Below, in pieces: positions 1-10,076 of a stretch of 13,646 nt of DNA. The notes beneath the pieces were generated by a model. It saw only the letters and a program-made list of their open reading frames with translations, made no database searches and was not told the origin of the DNA. The DNA is from an uncultured Collinsella sp. (lineage in GTDB: Bacteria > Actinomycetota > Coriobacteriia > Coriobacteriales > Coriobacteriaceae). The DNA lies in contig URYU01000036.1 of assembly GCA_900552155.1 (NCBI GenBank), positions 1 through 13,646 of the forward strand, written 5' to 3'. The number at the start of each line of letters is the position of its first letter. Position 1 is the first letter of the stretch. A program made the translations under genes and the position numbers.

Positions 1-348
1 GTCCTCGGCGTGCATCTTGCCCTCGTAGCCGGGGATGGTGAGCACCTTGTGGCCACCAAACTCGATGGCGCCCGCCTCGTGACAGGCGACGTGGCCAGTC
101 TCGGCAGCAACGACGCCCTCGTAGGGCGCAAGCAGCATATCGATCACCGTCGCATTGGCCTGCGTGCCGCCCACCAGAAAAAACACGTCGGCATCGGGGA
201 CCTGACAGGCCTCGCGGATAAGCTGCTTGGCACGCTCGGTGTGTGCATCGGTACCGTAGCCGGGCTGCGGCTCCATGTTGGTGTCGACGAGCGCCTGCAG
301 CACTGCCGGATGTGCACCGTGGGAATAATCGTTGTTAAACGCGAGCAT
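1..348 (-). CDS. ltaE: Low-specificity L-threonine aldolase, N-terminal part (cut by window edge)
   Basis: This is a PLP-dependent fold-type I enzyme expected to cleave L-threonine or L-allo-threonine to glycine and acetaldehyde in the cytoplasm. Only the first 116 codons are present, and the frame is still open at base 1. The protein begins MLAFNNDYSHGAHP, which is the typical start of this family. It carries the phosphate-binding VGGTQANA at residues 59-66 and the ETGH segment at 83-86, whose His normally stacks on the PLP ring. The Schiff-base Lys lies beyond the edge. The start ATG (346-348) is preceded by GAGAGG six bases upstream. The gene begins 45 bp after the PAP2 gene with no obvious terminator between them, so cotranscription is possible. 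Other beta-eliminating lyases share the fold, but the N-terminus fits threonine aldolase best. Confidence 0.88.
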   Translation of the reverse strand, partial: MLAFNNDYSHGAHPAVLQALVDTNMEPQPGYGTDAHTERAKQLIREACQVPDADVFFLVGGTQANATVIDMLLAPYEGVVAAETGHVACHEAGAIEFGGHKVLTIPGYEGKMHAED

Positions 349-393
349 GGCAATCCTCTCTTACCGGGTATCGGCCAGATGATTCAAACGGAG

Positions 394-1257
394 CTATTGT
401 ACGCCGTTGGGATAGGCAATGCGCGCGGCAAGGCACTCAAGCGCCAGCACCAGGGCAAAGCCGCAGCTCACGTCACTCAAAAAGTGCGCTCCGATCACGA
501 TGCGGCCAAAGGCGACGAGCGCCGCGACCATAGCCGCCGTCCAAAAGACCACCCGGCGGCGCGACGGTTTTTCCTTAAAGGCCGCCGCGGGAAGCCCGGC
601 GAGCATAAGGCCGATCGCCGCATGCGCCGTGTGTCCGCTCGCAAACGACTTGAAGCCGTCCTTGATCACGCCGGCGGCGATAAAGGCCCACTTGTCGGGG
701 TTGCCAATCACCCACCACGGCTGAAAATCGAGCCCCTGCGTCACCTCGATCACGCGCATGCGCGGGCGCGACCACAGCGGCTTAACAATGACGTTGAGGA
801 TGATGGCTTGAGCGGCCCACACGGCCAGCACCATCAACGCCCAGCGCATAAGCTCGTCGGGCGCGGTGTCGCGCGTGAGACGATAGACGATAAAGTTAGC
901 AGCAATCACCAGCACAAACGTCAGCACCAGCTGAACGGCAATGAGTTTGCCGCCAACCCGCAGGGACGAAACGATCTCGTAGCCAGCCAGACCAACGTTA
1001 ACGAGGACGCCGAGCACGGCGAGCCATTTGCTCCCCCTGGAGTCGGGACGCACCGCTCGCACGAGCATAACGCCTGCAATGCTCGCCGTCAGCTCAAACG
1101 GCAGCTCGCCGGCAGCCTCGATAAAGCGGCCGTACATGCTGCCGATGTTGAACAGCGCGCACGAGATCTGATAATCGAAGAAGCTGCCCACGCCCAGACA
1201 AAGGCACAGGATAACCGCGATAATGGCGACATCTTTCTTATAGATGTATCCGAACAT
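394..1257 (-). CDS. PAP2-superfamily integral membrane phosphatase
   Basis: This 287-aa membrane protein is likely a lipid phosphatase acting on phosphatidic acid, phosphatidylglycerol phosphate or an undecaprenyl-pyrophosphate-like substrate at the membrane surface. The signature is visible: K159-x4-R164-P165 (shorter than the usual KX6RP spacing), S207-G208-H209, and R252-x5-H258-x3-D262. The two catalytic His and the Asp are therefore all present. Hydrophobic segments lie near residues 10-25, 55-67, 78-95, 105-125, 138-158, 210-226, 238-256 and 262-278. The ATG at 1255-1257 follows AAAGGAAAG. It sits 80 bp downstream of mfd, separated by a GC hairpin without a U-run, and just before the threonine aldolase. 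The substrate cannot be told from sequence, and the short KX4RP spacing makes the first motif less certain than the other two. Confidence 0.85.
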   Translation of the reverse strand: MFGYIYKKDVAIIAVILCLCLGVGSFFDYQISCALFNIGSMYGRFIEAAGELPFELTASIAGVMLVRAVRPDSRGSKWLAVLGVLVNVGLAGYEIVSSLRVGGKLIAVQLVLTFVLVIAANFIVYRLTRDTAPDELMRWALMVLAVWAAQAIILNVIVKPLWSRPRMRVIEVTQGLDFQPWWVIGNPDKWAFIAAGVIKDGFKSFASGHTAHAAIGLMLAGLPAAAFKEKPSRRRVVFWTAAMVAALVAFGRIVIGAHFLSDVSCGFALVLALECLAARIAYPNGVQ

Positions 1258-1296
1258 GCTTTCCTTTCGATGCGGCTGGAATCAACCTGCAACGTG

Positions 1297-1322
1297 GCGG
1301 GGCAAAGATGACTCCGCCCCGC
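1297..1322 (-). terminator. GC-rich inverted repeat between mfd and the PAP2 gene, possible weak terminator
   Basis: Arms GCGGGGC (1297-1303) and GCCCCGC (1316-1322) pair perfectly around a 12-nt loop, 15 bases after the mfd stop codon. No T-run follows on the minus strand, so efficient intrinsic termination is doubtful. It could attenuate transcription or simply protect the mRNA end. Confidence 0.35.
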
Positions 1323-1337
1323 TACGCCCCTTACTTG

Positions 1338-4300
1338 TCAGTCATCGTCACTCGCGCCTAATTGCTGCAGCAGCATGAGTGCCGCGGCCACCGGGCCGGT
1401 GCCGTCGTTGGCGTCGAGGCCGCGACCCAGGCCGCTGCCCACACCAGCGCCTGCCTTATAGGGCACCGACAGCTTGCGGCTCTTGGGGAAGTTCACCGCG
1501 CCATAGCGGGTCTTAAGCTCATAGGCCACCTTCTTGGGCACGGCGACGCCCAAAAACGTGATGCGGCCGCCGCTGAGCGTGACGCTCTCGAGCCCCAAGC
1601 GCTCGCCACGGATACGAATACGCGCGCGGTTGAACAGGTTGAGCCCCGCCAGCGGCAGCTCACCGTGCGCGGCCTCGGTCTCTTCCTGCACCTCGTCGAT
1701 GCTCTCCAGGTCCTCGGCCGCCGCGAGCTTACGGTACACGAGCACGCGCTGATCCACCGCCGGCAAGTACTCCTCGGACAAGAAGTAGTCGGCCGGCAGG
1801 TTAATACCCACGCTCGCCGCCTCCACGCCGGCGTCGTCATCGCCGCGCGCCTCGGCCACGGCCTGGCCCAGCATCTGCGTAAACAGGTCAAAGCCCACGC
1901 TCGACAGATTGCCGTGCTGCTCGGCTCCCATAAGCGAACCGGCGCCACGGATCTCTAGGTCGCGCATGGCGATGCGCATGCCGCTGCCCAGGTCCTGGAA
2001 CTCGGAAAGTGCGGTCAGGCGCGCCGTTGCCTCCTCGGTGAGCGGCAGCTCGCCCGGGAACATAAAATACGCGTAGGCCTGCGTGGCAGAGCGGCCCACA
2101 CGGCCCTTGAGCTGGTAGAGCTGCGCCAGGCCCAGGCGCTGCGAATCCTCGATGATGAGCGTGTTGGCCGTTGCGTTGTCGATGCCGCTCTCCACGATGG
2201 TCGTGGCGATGAGCACGTCGATCTTCTTGGTCGCGAACTCGATCATCACGTCCTCGACCTCGCGCGGGCTCATCTTGCCGTGCGCCACGCCCACGCGCGC
2301 CTCGGGCGCGGCCTCATGCACGCGTGCCACGGCGTCGTCGATGGTCTTGACGCGGTTGGACACGTAGTACACCTGGCCGCCGCGACCCACCTCCAGGCGA
2401 ATCGCCGCGCTCACCACATCGGGATCGTACTCCCCCACGTGCACGATCACGGGACGACGCCCGGTCGGCGGCGTCGTGATCAGGCTCATGTCGCGCACGC
2501 CGCTCGTGGCCATCTGCATGGTTCGCGGAATAGGCGTGGCCGATAGCGTGAGCACGTCAATCTGCTCGCGCAGGTTCTTGAGCTGCTCCTTGTGCTGCAC
2601 GCCAAAGCGCTGCTCCTCGTCGATGATCACCAGGCCCAGGTTCTTGGGATTCACATCGGCCGATAGCAGACGATGCGTGCCGATGAGCACGTCGATCGTG
2701 CCCTCGGCAAACGCCTTGAGCGCGCGCTTTTGCTGCGCCGGCGTGCGGAAACGGCTGAGCACCTCGACCTCAAGGCCAAACGGGGCAAAGCGCTCAAAGA
2801 ACGTCTCGTAGTGCTGCTGGGCAAGAATGGTCGTGGGGCAGAGCACCATGACCTGGCGGCCGGAGTCCACGCACTTAAACGCCGCGCGCAGGGCGACCTC
2901 GGTCTTGCCAAAACCCACGTCGCCGCACAGCAGGCGGTCCATGGGCTTGGGCGCCTCCATATCGGCCTTAATGTCGGCGATGGCCTCCAGCTGGTCGCGC
3001 GTCTCGTCGTAAGGAAAGCTCTCCTCCATCTCGATCTGCTCGGGCGTGTCAGGCGGGCAGGCGATACCCGCGATTGATGAGCGGCGCGTATACAGGTCGA
3101 CCAGGTCAAACGCCAGCTTTTTGGCATTCTTGCGCGCCTTGTTGGTGGCCCGCGTCCAGTCGGCGGTGTTGAGCCTGGTCAAGCGCGGTTTATCGCCGTC
3201 GGGACCAACGTAGCGCGTAATGCGGTCAACCTGCTCCAGCGGCACGTAGAGCTTGTCGCCATCGGCGTATTCCAGCAAAAAGTAGTCGCGTTCCTTGCCG
3301 CCCACTTCCTGACGCGCGATCTCGCTAAAGAGCGCGATGCCGTGGGTAGCGTGCACCACGTAGTCGCCCGGCTTAAACGGGAAGGTGATCTGCGTAATGT
3401 CAACCTTGCGGCGGCTGCGCGCGCGGTTGGCATCCATGCGGGCGTTGAGGTCGGCAATCGAGAACAGGGCCAAATTGGCGTCGGGCACCACCACGCCCTG
3501 TGGCAGGGCAGCGTCCACAAAGGTCACGCGCCCGCGCGAGATGGTGGGCACGGCGGCGCCGGCAGCAGCCTGCGCGGCGCCCGCCTCGAGCGAGCGGGCG
3601 TTGAGCGCGTCGGCGCGACGCTCGCGAATGGAAGCATGGGCCTCCTGACGTGCGGCACGGTCGGCGGAATCCGCCGCTGCCACGCGCACGCGGTCGCCGA
3701 TAGCGCCGGCATTTTCAGGTGCGGCCGTCAGCGATTCCTCAAAGGTAATGCCCTCGTCGCCAAAGGTGAGCTCCATCGACTCGCGCGCACCGCGGTCGGG
3801 AATGGCAAACACGCAGGCGTAGCGCTTGCCCACGACTTCCTGAATGCGCGTCATAAAGCGATTGTCCGAGCCCGCAATGGCCGGCTGCTCAATCTTGAGC
3901 TCCGCCGTCACCGCGCCGCCGGCACGGATCAGGCTCACGTAGTTCAGGCGCTGCTGGGCACCAAAATCGAGCTGCTGGGCACGTACATACAGGCCATCCA
4001 GCCGGTCAATCCCTGCCTCGCCAGCACGCGCCTCGATATCCTCGTAGGCACGCAGGCAATCGTCGAACAGCGAGCGCGGCTCGGACAGCACCACGAGCGC
4101 CTTGCCGCTCACGTGCGCCAGCGGGCTCACGGTCTGGCCGTACATTACCGGCAAAAAGCGGTCGAGCTCGGGTGTAACGATGCGCGCATCCACCATCTCG
4201 AGCAATGCGGCCAGCTTGCTGTCGTCCTGGCTGGCGCGATAGAGCGCCACATGCATGTTGTGGACGGCCTCGTCGGTAAGCGCCTGCGCACGGCAGGGGA

Positions 4301-4970
4301 AGATCTCGATGCTGTCTTCGTTACCGATGGTCTGCCCCGTTGAGCTCACCATGCGACGGATGCGGTCGATCTCGTCGCCAAAGAACTCAATGCGCACGGG
4401 CGCTTTTTCCTGCGCGGGAAACACCTCGACGGTGTCGCCGTGCACGCGGAACAGACCGGGCGCGTCGGCGGCGCCGGCATTGGTGTAGCCCATGCCCACT
4501 AGGCGCTGCGGCACCTCATCAAAAGGAATCTCCTCGCCCACCGCAAAGGTCGTGGACTCCCAATAGCGGCTCTCGACCGGCGGCACGCAGCGCAGCAGCG
4601 CGCGGGCCGAGGCAACCATGATGCAGTTGTCCCCGCGCACGATGCGCCCCAGAGCCTCGCAGCGCTGCGCCACCACGGCATCGTCGGGCGCCTGCTCGCG
4701 CCACGGATAGTCCTTGCGCTCGGGAAAACGGCACACGTGCGCCAGCCCCACGTAGGCGGCAAGGCTGCGCGCGGCGCGATCGGCCGCATCCTCGCCACTC
4801 ACAATGTAGACCGTCGGGCGCGGACGGCGCGCAAACTGGGCGGCCGCCATAAGCGTGCGGCCCGACTGCGACACGGCCAGCGTCACGTCCTCGCCGGCAT
4901 CGAGTCCGGCCTCGACGGTCTGCAGCGCCTCGGCAGTGTAGAGCTGCGCGGCTATACGGTGAATGAGCAT
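1338..4970 (-). CDS. mfd: Transcription-repair coupling factor Mfd
   Basis: Mfd is an ATP-driven DNA translocase that displaces RNA polymerase stalled at lesions and recruits UvrA to the template strand. The protein is 1210 aa, against about 1150-1180 in E. coli and B. subtilis. A UvrB-like N-terminal half is followed by an Ala/Arg-rich low-complexity stretch (about 416-480), then the RNA-polymerase-interacting domain beginning near KPGDYVVHATHGIA. Superfamily-2 helicase motifs follow: Walker A GDVGFGKT (683-690), DEEQ (784-787), TLSATPIPRT, and QLKGRVGRS ending near 961. The TRCF C-terminal domain closes the protein. I place the start at ATG 4968-4970 because a near-perfect SD (GGAGGA, 4976-4981) precedes it. 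An in-frame ATG nine codons upstream would put this SD inside the gene. A hairpin lies in the leader. Confidence 0.97.
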   Translation of the reverse strand: MLIHRIAAQLYTAEALQTVEAGLDAGEDVTLAVSQSGRTLMAAAQFARRPRPTVYIVSGEDAADRAARSLAAYVGLAHVCRFPERKDYPWREQAPDDAVVAQRCEALGRIVRGDNCIMVASARALLRCVPPVESRYWESTTFAVGEEIPFDEVPQRLVGMGYTNAGAADAPGLFRVHGDTVEVFPAQEKAPVRIEFFGDEIDRIRRMVSSTGQTIGNEDSIEIFPCRAQALTDEAVHNMHVALYRASQDDSKLAALLEMVDARIVTPELDRFLPVMYGQTVSPLAHVSGKALVVLSEPRSLFDDCLRAYEDIEARAGEAGIDRLDGLYVRAQQLDFGAQQRLNYVSLIRAGGAVTAELKIEQPAIAGSDNRFMTRIQEVVGKRYACVFAIPDRGARESMELTFGDEGITFEESLTAAPENAGAIGDRVRVAAADSADRAARQEAHASIRERRADALNARSLEAGAAQAAAGAAVPTISRGRVTFVDAALPQGVVVPDANLALFSIADLNARMDANRARSRRKVDITQITFPFKPGDYVVHATHGIALFSEIARQEVGGKERDYFLLEYADGDKLYVPLEQVDRITRYVGPDGDKPRLTRLNTADWTRATNKARKNAKKLAFDLVDLYTRRSSIAGIACPPDTPEQIEMEESFPYDETRDQLEAIADIKADMEAPKPMDRLLCGDVGFGKTEVALRAAFKCVDSGRQVMVLCPTTILAQQHYETFFERFAPFGLEVEVLSRFRTPAQQKRALKAFAEGTIDVLIGTHRLLSADVNPKNLGLVIIDEEQRFGVQHKEQLKNLREQIDVLTLSATPIPRTMQMATSGVRDMSLITTPPTGRRPVIVHVGEYDPDVVSAAIRLEVGRGGQVYYVSNRVKTIDDAVARVHEAAPEARVGVAHGKMSPREVEDVMIEFATKKIDVLIATTIVESGIDNATANTLIIEDSQRLGLAQLYQLKGRVGRSATQAYAYFMFPGELPLTEEATARLTALSEFQDLGSGMRIAMRDLEIRGAGSLMGAEQHGNLSSVGFDLFTQMLGQAVAEARGDDDAGVEAASVGINLPADYFLSEEYLPAVDQRVLVYRKLAAAEDLESIDEVQEETEAAHGELPLAGLNLFNRARIRIRGERLGLESVTLSGGRITFLGVAVPKKVAYELKTRYGAVNFPKSRKLSVPYKAGAGVGSGLGRGLDANDGTGPVAAALMLLQQLGASDDD

Positions 4971-4995
4971 GCTGTTCCTCCGGCATCGCAACGCC

Positions 4996-5023
4996 AAAAG
5001 CCCGCCGGGGCAAGCTCGGCGGG
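4996..5023 (-). terminator. Hairpin plus short T-run in the mfd leader
   Basis: Perfect 7-bp arms CCCGCCG and CGGCGGG (5001-5007 and 5017-5023) enclose a 9-nt loop. On the minus strand they are followed by CTTTT. The T-run ends only 14 bases before the mfd SD site, which leaves no room for a promoter between them. It is therefore either the terminator of nth with a leaky read into mfd, or an attenuator-like structure in the mfd leader. Confidence 0.4.
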
Positions 5024-5127
5024 TCGTACGTCAAATACATTGTCTGTCATGGTAGCGCATGGAGAGGACTCCGGCTCAAGGGCAAACCCAGCCCCGCAAA
5101 AAACGCCAGACGAAAATGCGTTCCGCC

Positions 5128-5793
5128 CTACCCCGCTACGCGCACGCTGGGGCACAAATCTGCCAGCGGACACTCGTCACACTTGGGTTTGCGGGCATCG
5201 CAGATCTCGCGACCGAAGGTGATCCACTGATGGTTGACCGACTCCCAATACTCGTGCGGCAAAATCTTGAGCAAATCCTGCTCGGTCTTGAGCGGCTCCT
5301 TGGCATGCGTCTTGGGACTCAGCATCAGGCGGTGCGCAATGCGGTTGACGTGCGTGTCCACCGCAATGCCCTCCACGATGCCATACCCCACGTTGAGCAC
5401 GATGTTCGCCGTCTTGCGTCCCACGCCCGGCAGCTTCACGAGTTCCTTCATGTCGGCCGGCACCTCGCCGCCATAGTCGGCGACGATCATCTGCGCGGCC
5501 TCGACGGCATGCTTGGCTTTGCTCTTGTAGAAGCCGAGTGACTTGATGGTGCCCGCCACGTCAGCCACGCTCGCCCCGGCCATGGCCTCGGGCGTGGGCC
5601 ACTGGGCAAACAGCTTCGGCGTCACCTTGTTGACCTGCGCGTCGGTCGTTTGCGCCGAGAGCAGCACCGCAATCAGCAGGCGGAAGGGATTCTCGTGGTC
5701 CAAAAAGCACTCGACCGGGCCATAGCGACGGTTGAGGCGCTCACACACCTCAACGGCGCGCTCTCGTTTGGCGGCATTGGTCTCGCGTGGCAT
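5128..5793 (-). CDS. nth: Endonuclease III (DNA glycosylase/AP lyase)
   Basis: This bifunctional base-excision-repair enzyme removes oxidised pyrimidines and cuts the resulting AP site. The 221-aa protein has family-typical length. It shows the helix-hairpin-helix LPGVGRKTA (121-129) with catalytic Lys127, the catalytic Asp146 in VDTHVNR, and the complete 4Fe-4S loop C198-x6-C205-x2-C208-x5-C214. The chosen ATG (5791-5793) is preceded by GAGGAG five bases upstream. An in-frame ATG eight codons earlier would place that SD within the coding region. It lies 63 bp after the ABC transporter stop, and a small GGACA/TGTCC hairpin occupies the gap. mfd follows after 157 bp. The presence of all four cysteines contrasts with the MutY-like protein elsewhere in the window. 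Confidence 0.97.
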   Translation of the reverse strand: MPRETNAAKRERAVEVCERLNRRYGPVECFLDHENPFRLLIAVLLSAQTTDAQVNKVTPKLFAQWPTPEAMAGASVADVAGTIKSLGFYKSKAKHAVEAAQMIVADYGGEVPADMKELVKLPGVGRKTANIVLNVGYGIVEGIAVDTHVNRIAHRLMLSPKTHAKEPLKTEQDLLKILPHEYWESVNHQWITFGREICDARKPKCDECPLADLCPSVRVAG

Positions 5794-5856
5794 AACGACT
5801 CCTCGGCTCAACGGCACAATAAACTTATGGACACAATTGTCCCACGTCCGAGACGC

Positions 5857-7659
<1,803 letters not shown>

Positions 7660-7734
7660 GGGCTTCCTTTCGCGTCTGATAGGGCGAAACGCCATTGTTG
7701 CACATTGGAGCACACTACAGGCAAGCACGATGCG

Positions 7735-7768
7735 AAAAGCGCCCGCGCCGTGCTTGTGCAGGCGCCCC
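7735..7768 (-). terminator. Possible intrinsic terminator after rmuC
   Basis: On the minus strand a GCGCC arm (7761-7765) can pair with GGCGC (7739-7743), immediately followed by TTTT (7735-7738). The stem lies about 15 bases past the rmuC stop. An overlapping perfect 8-bp inverted repeat, CAAGCACG (7722-7729) with CGTGCTTG (7749-7756), offers an alternative fold. The stem is short and the T-run is only four long. Confidence 0.4.
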
Positions 7769-7782
7769 GCCGTCAGGTGCAG

Positions 7783-9138
7783 CTAGTCCTCGTCTTTTTG
7801 GCCTGCGAGCAGCTCCGCGGATGTGAGCCCCAAAATCTCGTCGGCCTCCTCGGCATCTTCCAGGGCGTCGATGTCCTTGAGCTTGCGCTCCATGACGTTG
7901 GTGCGCGTGGTGATGATGCCCTCGACCGTTTTGCCCGCGGTCTCGATCTGCTGCTGGGCGCGGCGCAGCGCCTTTTGATAGCGCGGCAGCTCGGCCTTGA
8001 CGGCGGAGAGCACGCGCAGTACATCGTCGGTGCGTTTTTGCAACTTAAACGTCTGATAGCTCATCTGCAGACTGTTGAGGATGGCCGCCATGGTGCTGGG
8101 ACCGGCAACGTTGACGTGATAGTCGCGGCCCAGGGTCTCGATAAGCCCGGGGCGGCTGACGACCTCGGCGTACAGTCCCTCAAACGGAACGAACATAATG
8201 CCAAAGTTGGTCGTTGCCGGCACACTCAGGTACTTTTCGCAGATGTCCTTTGCCTCGCGCTTCACCATCATATCGAGCGTCTTGCGCGCAGCCGCCACGG
8301 TCTCCGCATCGCCCGACTCCTGCGCGTCGAGCAAGTGCTCGTACGCGTCGCCCGGAAACTTAGAGTCAATCGGCAGCAGCACGGGGTCGCCCTCGTCCAC
8401 CGGCAGCTTGACGGCAAACTCAACACGCTCCGAGGCTCCGGGCCTGGTGGCAACGTTTTCCAGATACTGGTCGGGTGTGAGGATGTCCGTCAGGATCGCA
8501 CCCAGCTGCACCTCGCCCAAAATACCGCGCGCCTTCACATTGCCCAGCACGCGCTTAAGATCGCCCACGCCGGTGGCGATGGATTGCATGTCGCCCAGGC
8601 CCTTGTACACGGCCTCGAGCTGGTCGCTCACCTGCTTAAACGATGCCGACAGGCGATCGTTGAGCGTGCGGGAGAGCTTCTCGTCCACCGTCGCACGCAT
8701 TTGATCGAGCTGCACGTTGTTGTCTTTGCGGATGGCGCCCAGCTGAGCATCGACCGTCTCGCGCACCTTGTCCAGGCGATGCTCGATGCCCTCGCGATTG
8801 GTGCCGAGCTGTTGGGCCGTCTCGCGGCGCAGGTCATCCATCCGGTCACCAGCTTGCGAAAACTCACGTGCGATGGTCAGGTAACGTTGCTGCTCCACGG
8901 CCGCATCTGTCGTCTGCTGCTGCGCGATGGCATTGGCCGTGCGGCGAGTTTCGGCCAGCGCGACGTTCAGGGCATCGAGCGCGTTGTTGGCCTGCTCGAG
9001 TGCTGCCAGCGTTTCCGCGCTACTGTCGCCACGCTCCCGCAACTCGGCACGCAGGCTCTTGAGCTGGAGGGCGCAAGCCACAGCAACCCCCACCGCCACC
9101 AAGGCGATCGCAACAAGCACAATATCAATAGCAGACAT
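7783..9138 (-). CDS. rmuC: DNA recombination protein RmuC
   Basis: RmuC-family proteins are membrane-anchored, nuclease-fold proteins that limit recombination between inverted repeats. The exact reaction remains poorly defined. The 451-aa protein has one N-terminal membrane helix (about 4-24), then a long predicted coiled coil (about 27-185, rich in Glu, Arg, Gln and Ala heptads). The conserved RmuC domain follows with KARGILGEVQLG (202-213), PIDSKFP (256-262) and AGPSTMAA (345-352). I chose ATG 9136-9138, which follows GGCGGAG and leaves the hydrophobic anchor at the very N-terminus. A longer version beginning 11 codons earlier would span the SD. The gene begins 51 bp after the HTH protein of the accessory operon, so read-through from that operon is possible. 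I found no convincing promoter of its own. Confidence 0.95.
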   Translation of the reverse strand: MSAIDIVLVAIALVAVGVAVACALQLKSLRAELRERGDSSAETLAALEQANNALDALNVALAETRRTANAIAQQQTTDAAVEQQRYLTIAREFSQAGDRMDDLRRETAQQLGTNREGIEHRLDKVRETVDAQLGAIRKDNNVQLDQMRATVDEKLSRTLNDRLSASFKQVSDQLEAVYKGLGDMQSIATGVGDLKRVLGNVKARGILGEVQLGAILTDILTPDQYLENVATRPGASERVEFAVKLPVDEGDPVLLPIDSKFPGDAYEHLLDAQESGDAETVAAARKTLDMMVKREAKDICEKYLSVPATTNFGIMFVPFEGLYAEVVSRPGLIETLGRDYHVNVAGPSTMAAILNSLQMSYQTFKLQKRTDDVLRVLSAVKAELPRYQKALRRAQQQIETAGKTVEGIITTRTNVMERKLKDIDALEDAEEADEILGLTSAELLAGQKDED

Positions 9139-9189
9139 AAACTCCGCCCAACAAACCCAATCGAGCACCAATCAAAACCGCGATCAATC

Positions 9190-9753
9190 TTACCCCGCCA
9201 CACGCACCGGGCGCCCGGCGCCTTCTTGGGTGCTTCTCTCTTCCGCATATTCCATAATACGGCGCGCTGTCTTCCTGCTCACCTTTGAGTCATCACCGGC
9301 TAAGTATGCGTAAACGTTTCCCTTATTCAGGTGCAGAGCACGGCAGAGGCCATAGCGCGTTTCACCCGATTCCTCCAATGCTTCCAGCGTTTTCTTTCTC
9401 ATCAGGGCGTTCACCCTTCTGTCGACCGTCGGCTTTTCCTTCACCGCTCTATACGCACGCCAAACGTTGGCATAACGATTAGGAAGTTTGTCCTCGGCGC
9501 ATAGAGATGCCAGGCTACCCGTTTGGGCGTACAAGGACAAAACGCCTCGGTAACCCTCTTCCATCCACAAACCCTCGGATAAGCCCAGAACGTATTCGGC
9601 TTTACCCTGTGCCAAAGCGAGCAAAAACAGGGGCTCCGCCACGCGCGGCGCAACCGTCGTCGCTTGCTTAACCAGTTTTCTAAAACTGAGCGACTGCTGT
9701 CCGGATAGCTCTCGGCAATAGCCTTTTAAGAATCCCTCAAAGGTCAGATTCAA
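9190..9753 (-). CDS. HTH-tailed protein, putative antitoxin/regulator partner of the nucleotidyltransferase-like gene
   Basis: I do not recognise a named family for this 187-aa protein. The start is a TTG (9751-9753) sharing TTGA with the stop of the upstream gene. A strong SD, AAGGAGG, lies six to seven bases before it. Longer readings of this frame overlap the neighbour extensively and lack an SD. Residues 1-60 form a probably helical domain (EGFLKGYCREL, then AEPLFLLALAQGKAEYVL). Residues about 131-170 resemble a helix-turn-helix (YGLCRALHLNKGNVYAYLAGD followed by VSRKTARRIMEY), suggesting DNA binding. Coupling to a nucleotidyltransferase-like gene suggests an antitoxin or autoregulator role, which is inference. 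By eye its base composition is less G/C-rich than the flanking housekeeping genes, in line with accessory DNA. Confidence 0.8.
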   Translation of the reverse strand: MNLTFEGFLKGYCRELSGQQSLSFRKLVKQATTVAPRVAEPLFLLALAQGKAEYVLGLSEGLWMEEGYRGVLSLYAQTGSLASLCAEDKLPNRYANVWRAYRAVKEKPTVDRRVNALMRKKTLEALEESGETRYGLCRALHLNKGNVYAYLAGDDSKVSRKTARRIMEYAEERSTQEGAGRPVRVAG

Positions 9754-10061
9754 CCGAGCACCTCCTTTTTGTATTGGCTGTATGCGCAGACCATCTCTTG
9801 ATAACTCCGCTCCGAAGGCGACGACGCCAGCGCCTCGCCCTCGTCGAATATAAGCCGTTCGAGCAGTCCCCAATCAAGTCGGTCGACGAATGCCTGGCTA
9901 TGAAGATCGACGATGTCGTTCGGGCGGTAGGCATAGAGCTTCATTACCGCCAGGTCCTCCAAGGATGGCGTAAAGTACCTGATAAAACGCGCCCCAATAT
10001 CCAAGGGGATCAAACGATCTTCGTAATTGAATGGCATCTGATTACAATATGCCACCGCCAT
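9750..10061 (-). CDS. C-terminal part of a split nucleotidyltransferase-like protein (possible restart)
   Basis: This is the 103-aa open stretch beyond the in-frame TAG of the gene that begins at 10280. It starts with MAVAYCNQMPF and contains the TPSLEDLAVMKLYAYRPNDIVDL region. From memory, this resembles the C-terminal half of DUF6036-type nucleotidyltransferases, where the motif supports the active-site fold. A purine-rich GAGGGG sits six bases before the ATG at 10059-10061, so reinitiation after the TAG is physically plausible. Its TGA overlaps the TTG start of the HTH protein. On its own it lacks the catalytic GG and DxD residues, which are in the upstream fragment. Confidence 0.5.
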   Translation of the reverse strand: MAVAYCNQMPFNYEDRLIPLDIGARFIRYFTPSLEDLAVMKLYAYRPNDIVDLHSQAFVDRLDWGLLERLIFDEGEALASSPSERSYQEMVCAYSQYKKEVLG

Positions 10062-10076
10062 ACCATACCCCTCGGG

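Noticed and set aside
10..1311. Long plus-strand open frame opposite the PAP2 gene and threonine aldolase
   Set aside because: It is antisense to two well-supported genes, has a composition biased to His, Arg and Gln with no recognisable domain, and reflects third-position GC bias.
5829..5842. GGACA/TGTCC hairpin between the ABC transporter and nth as a terminator
   Set aside because: The stem is five base pairs, mostly weak, and no T-run follows on the minus strand.
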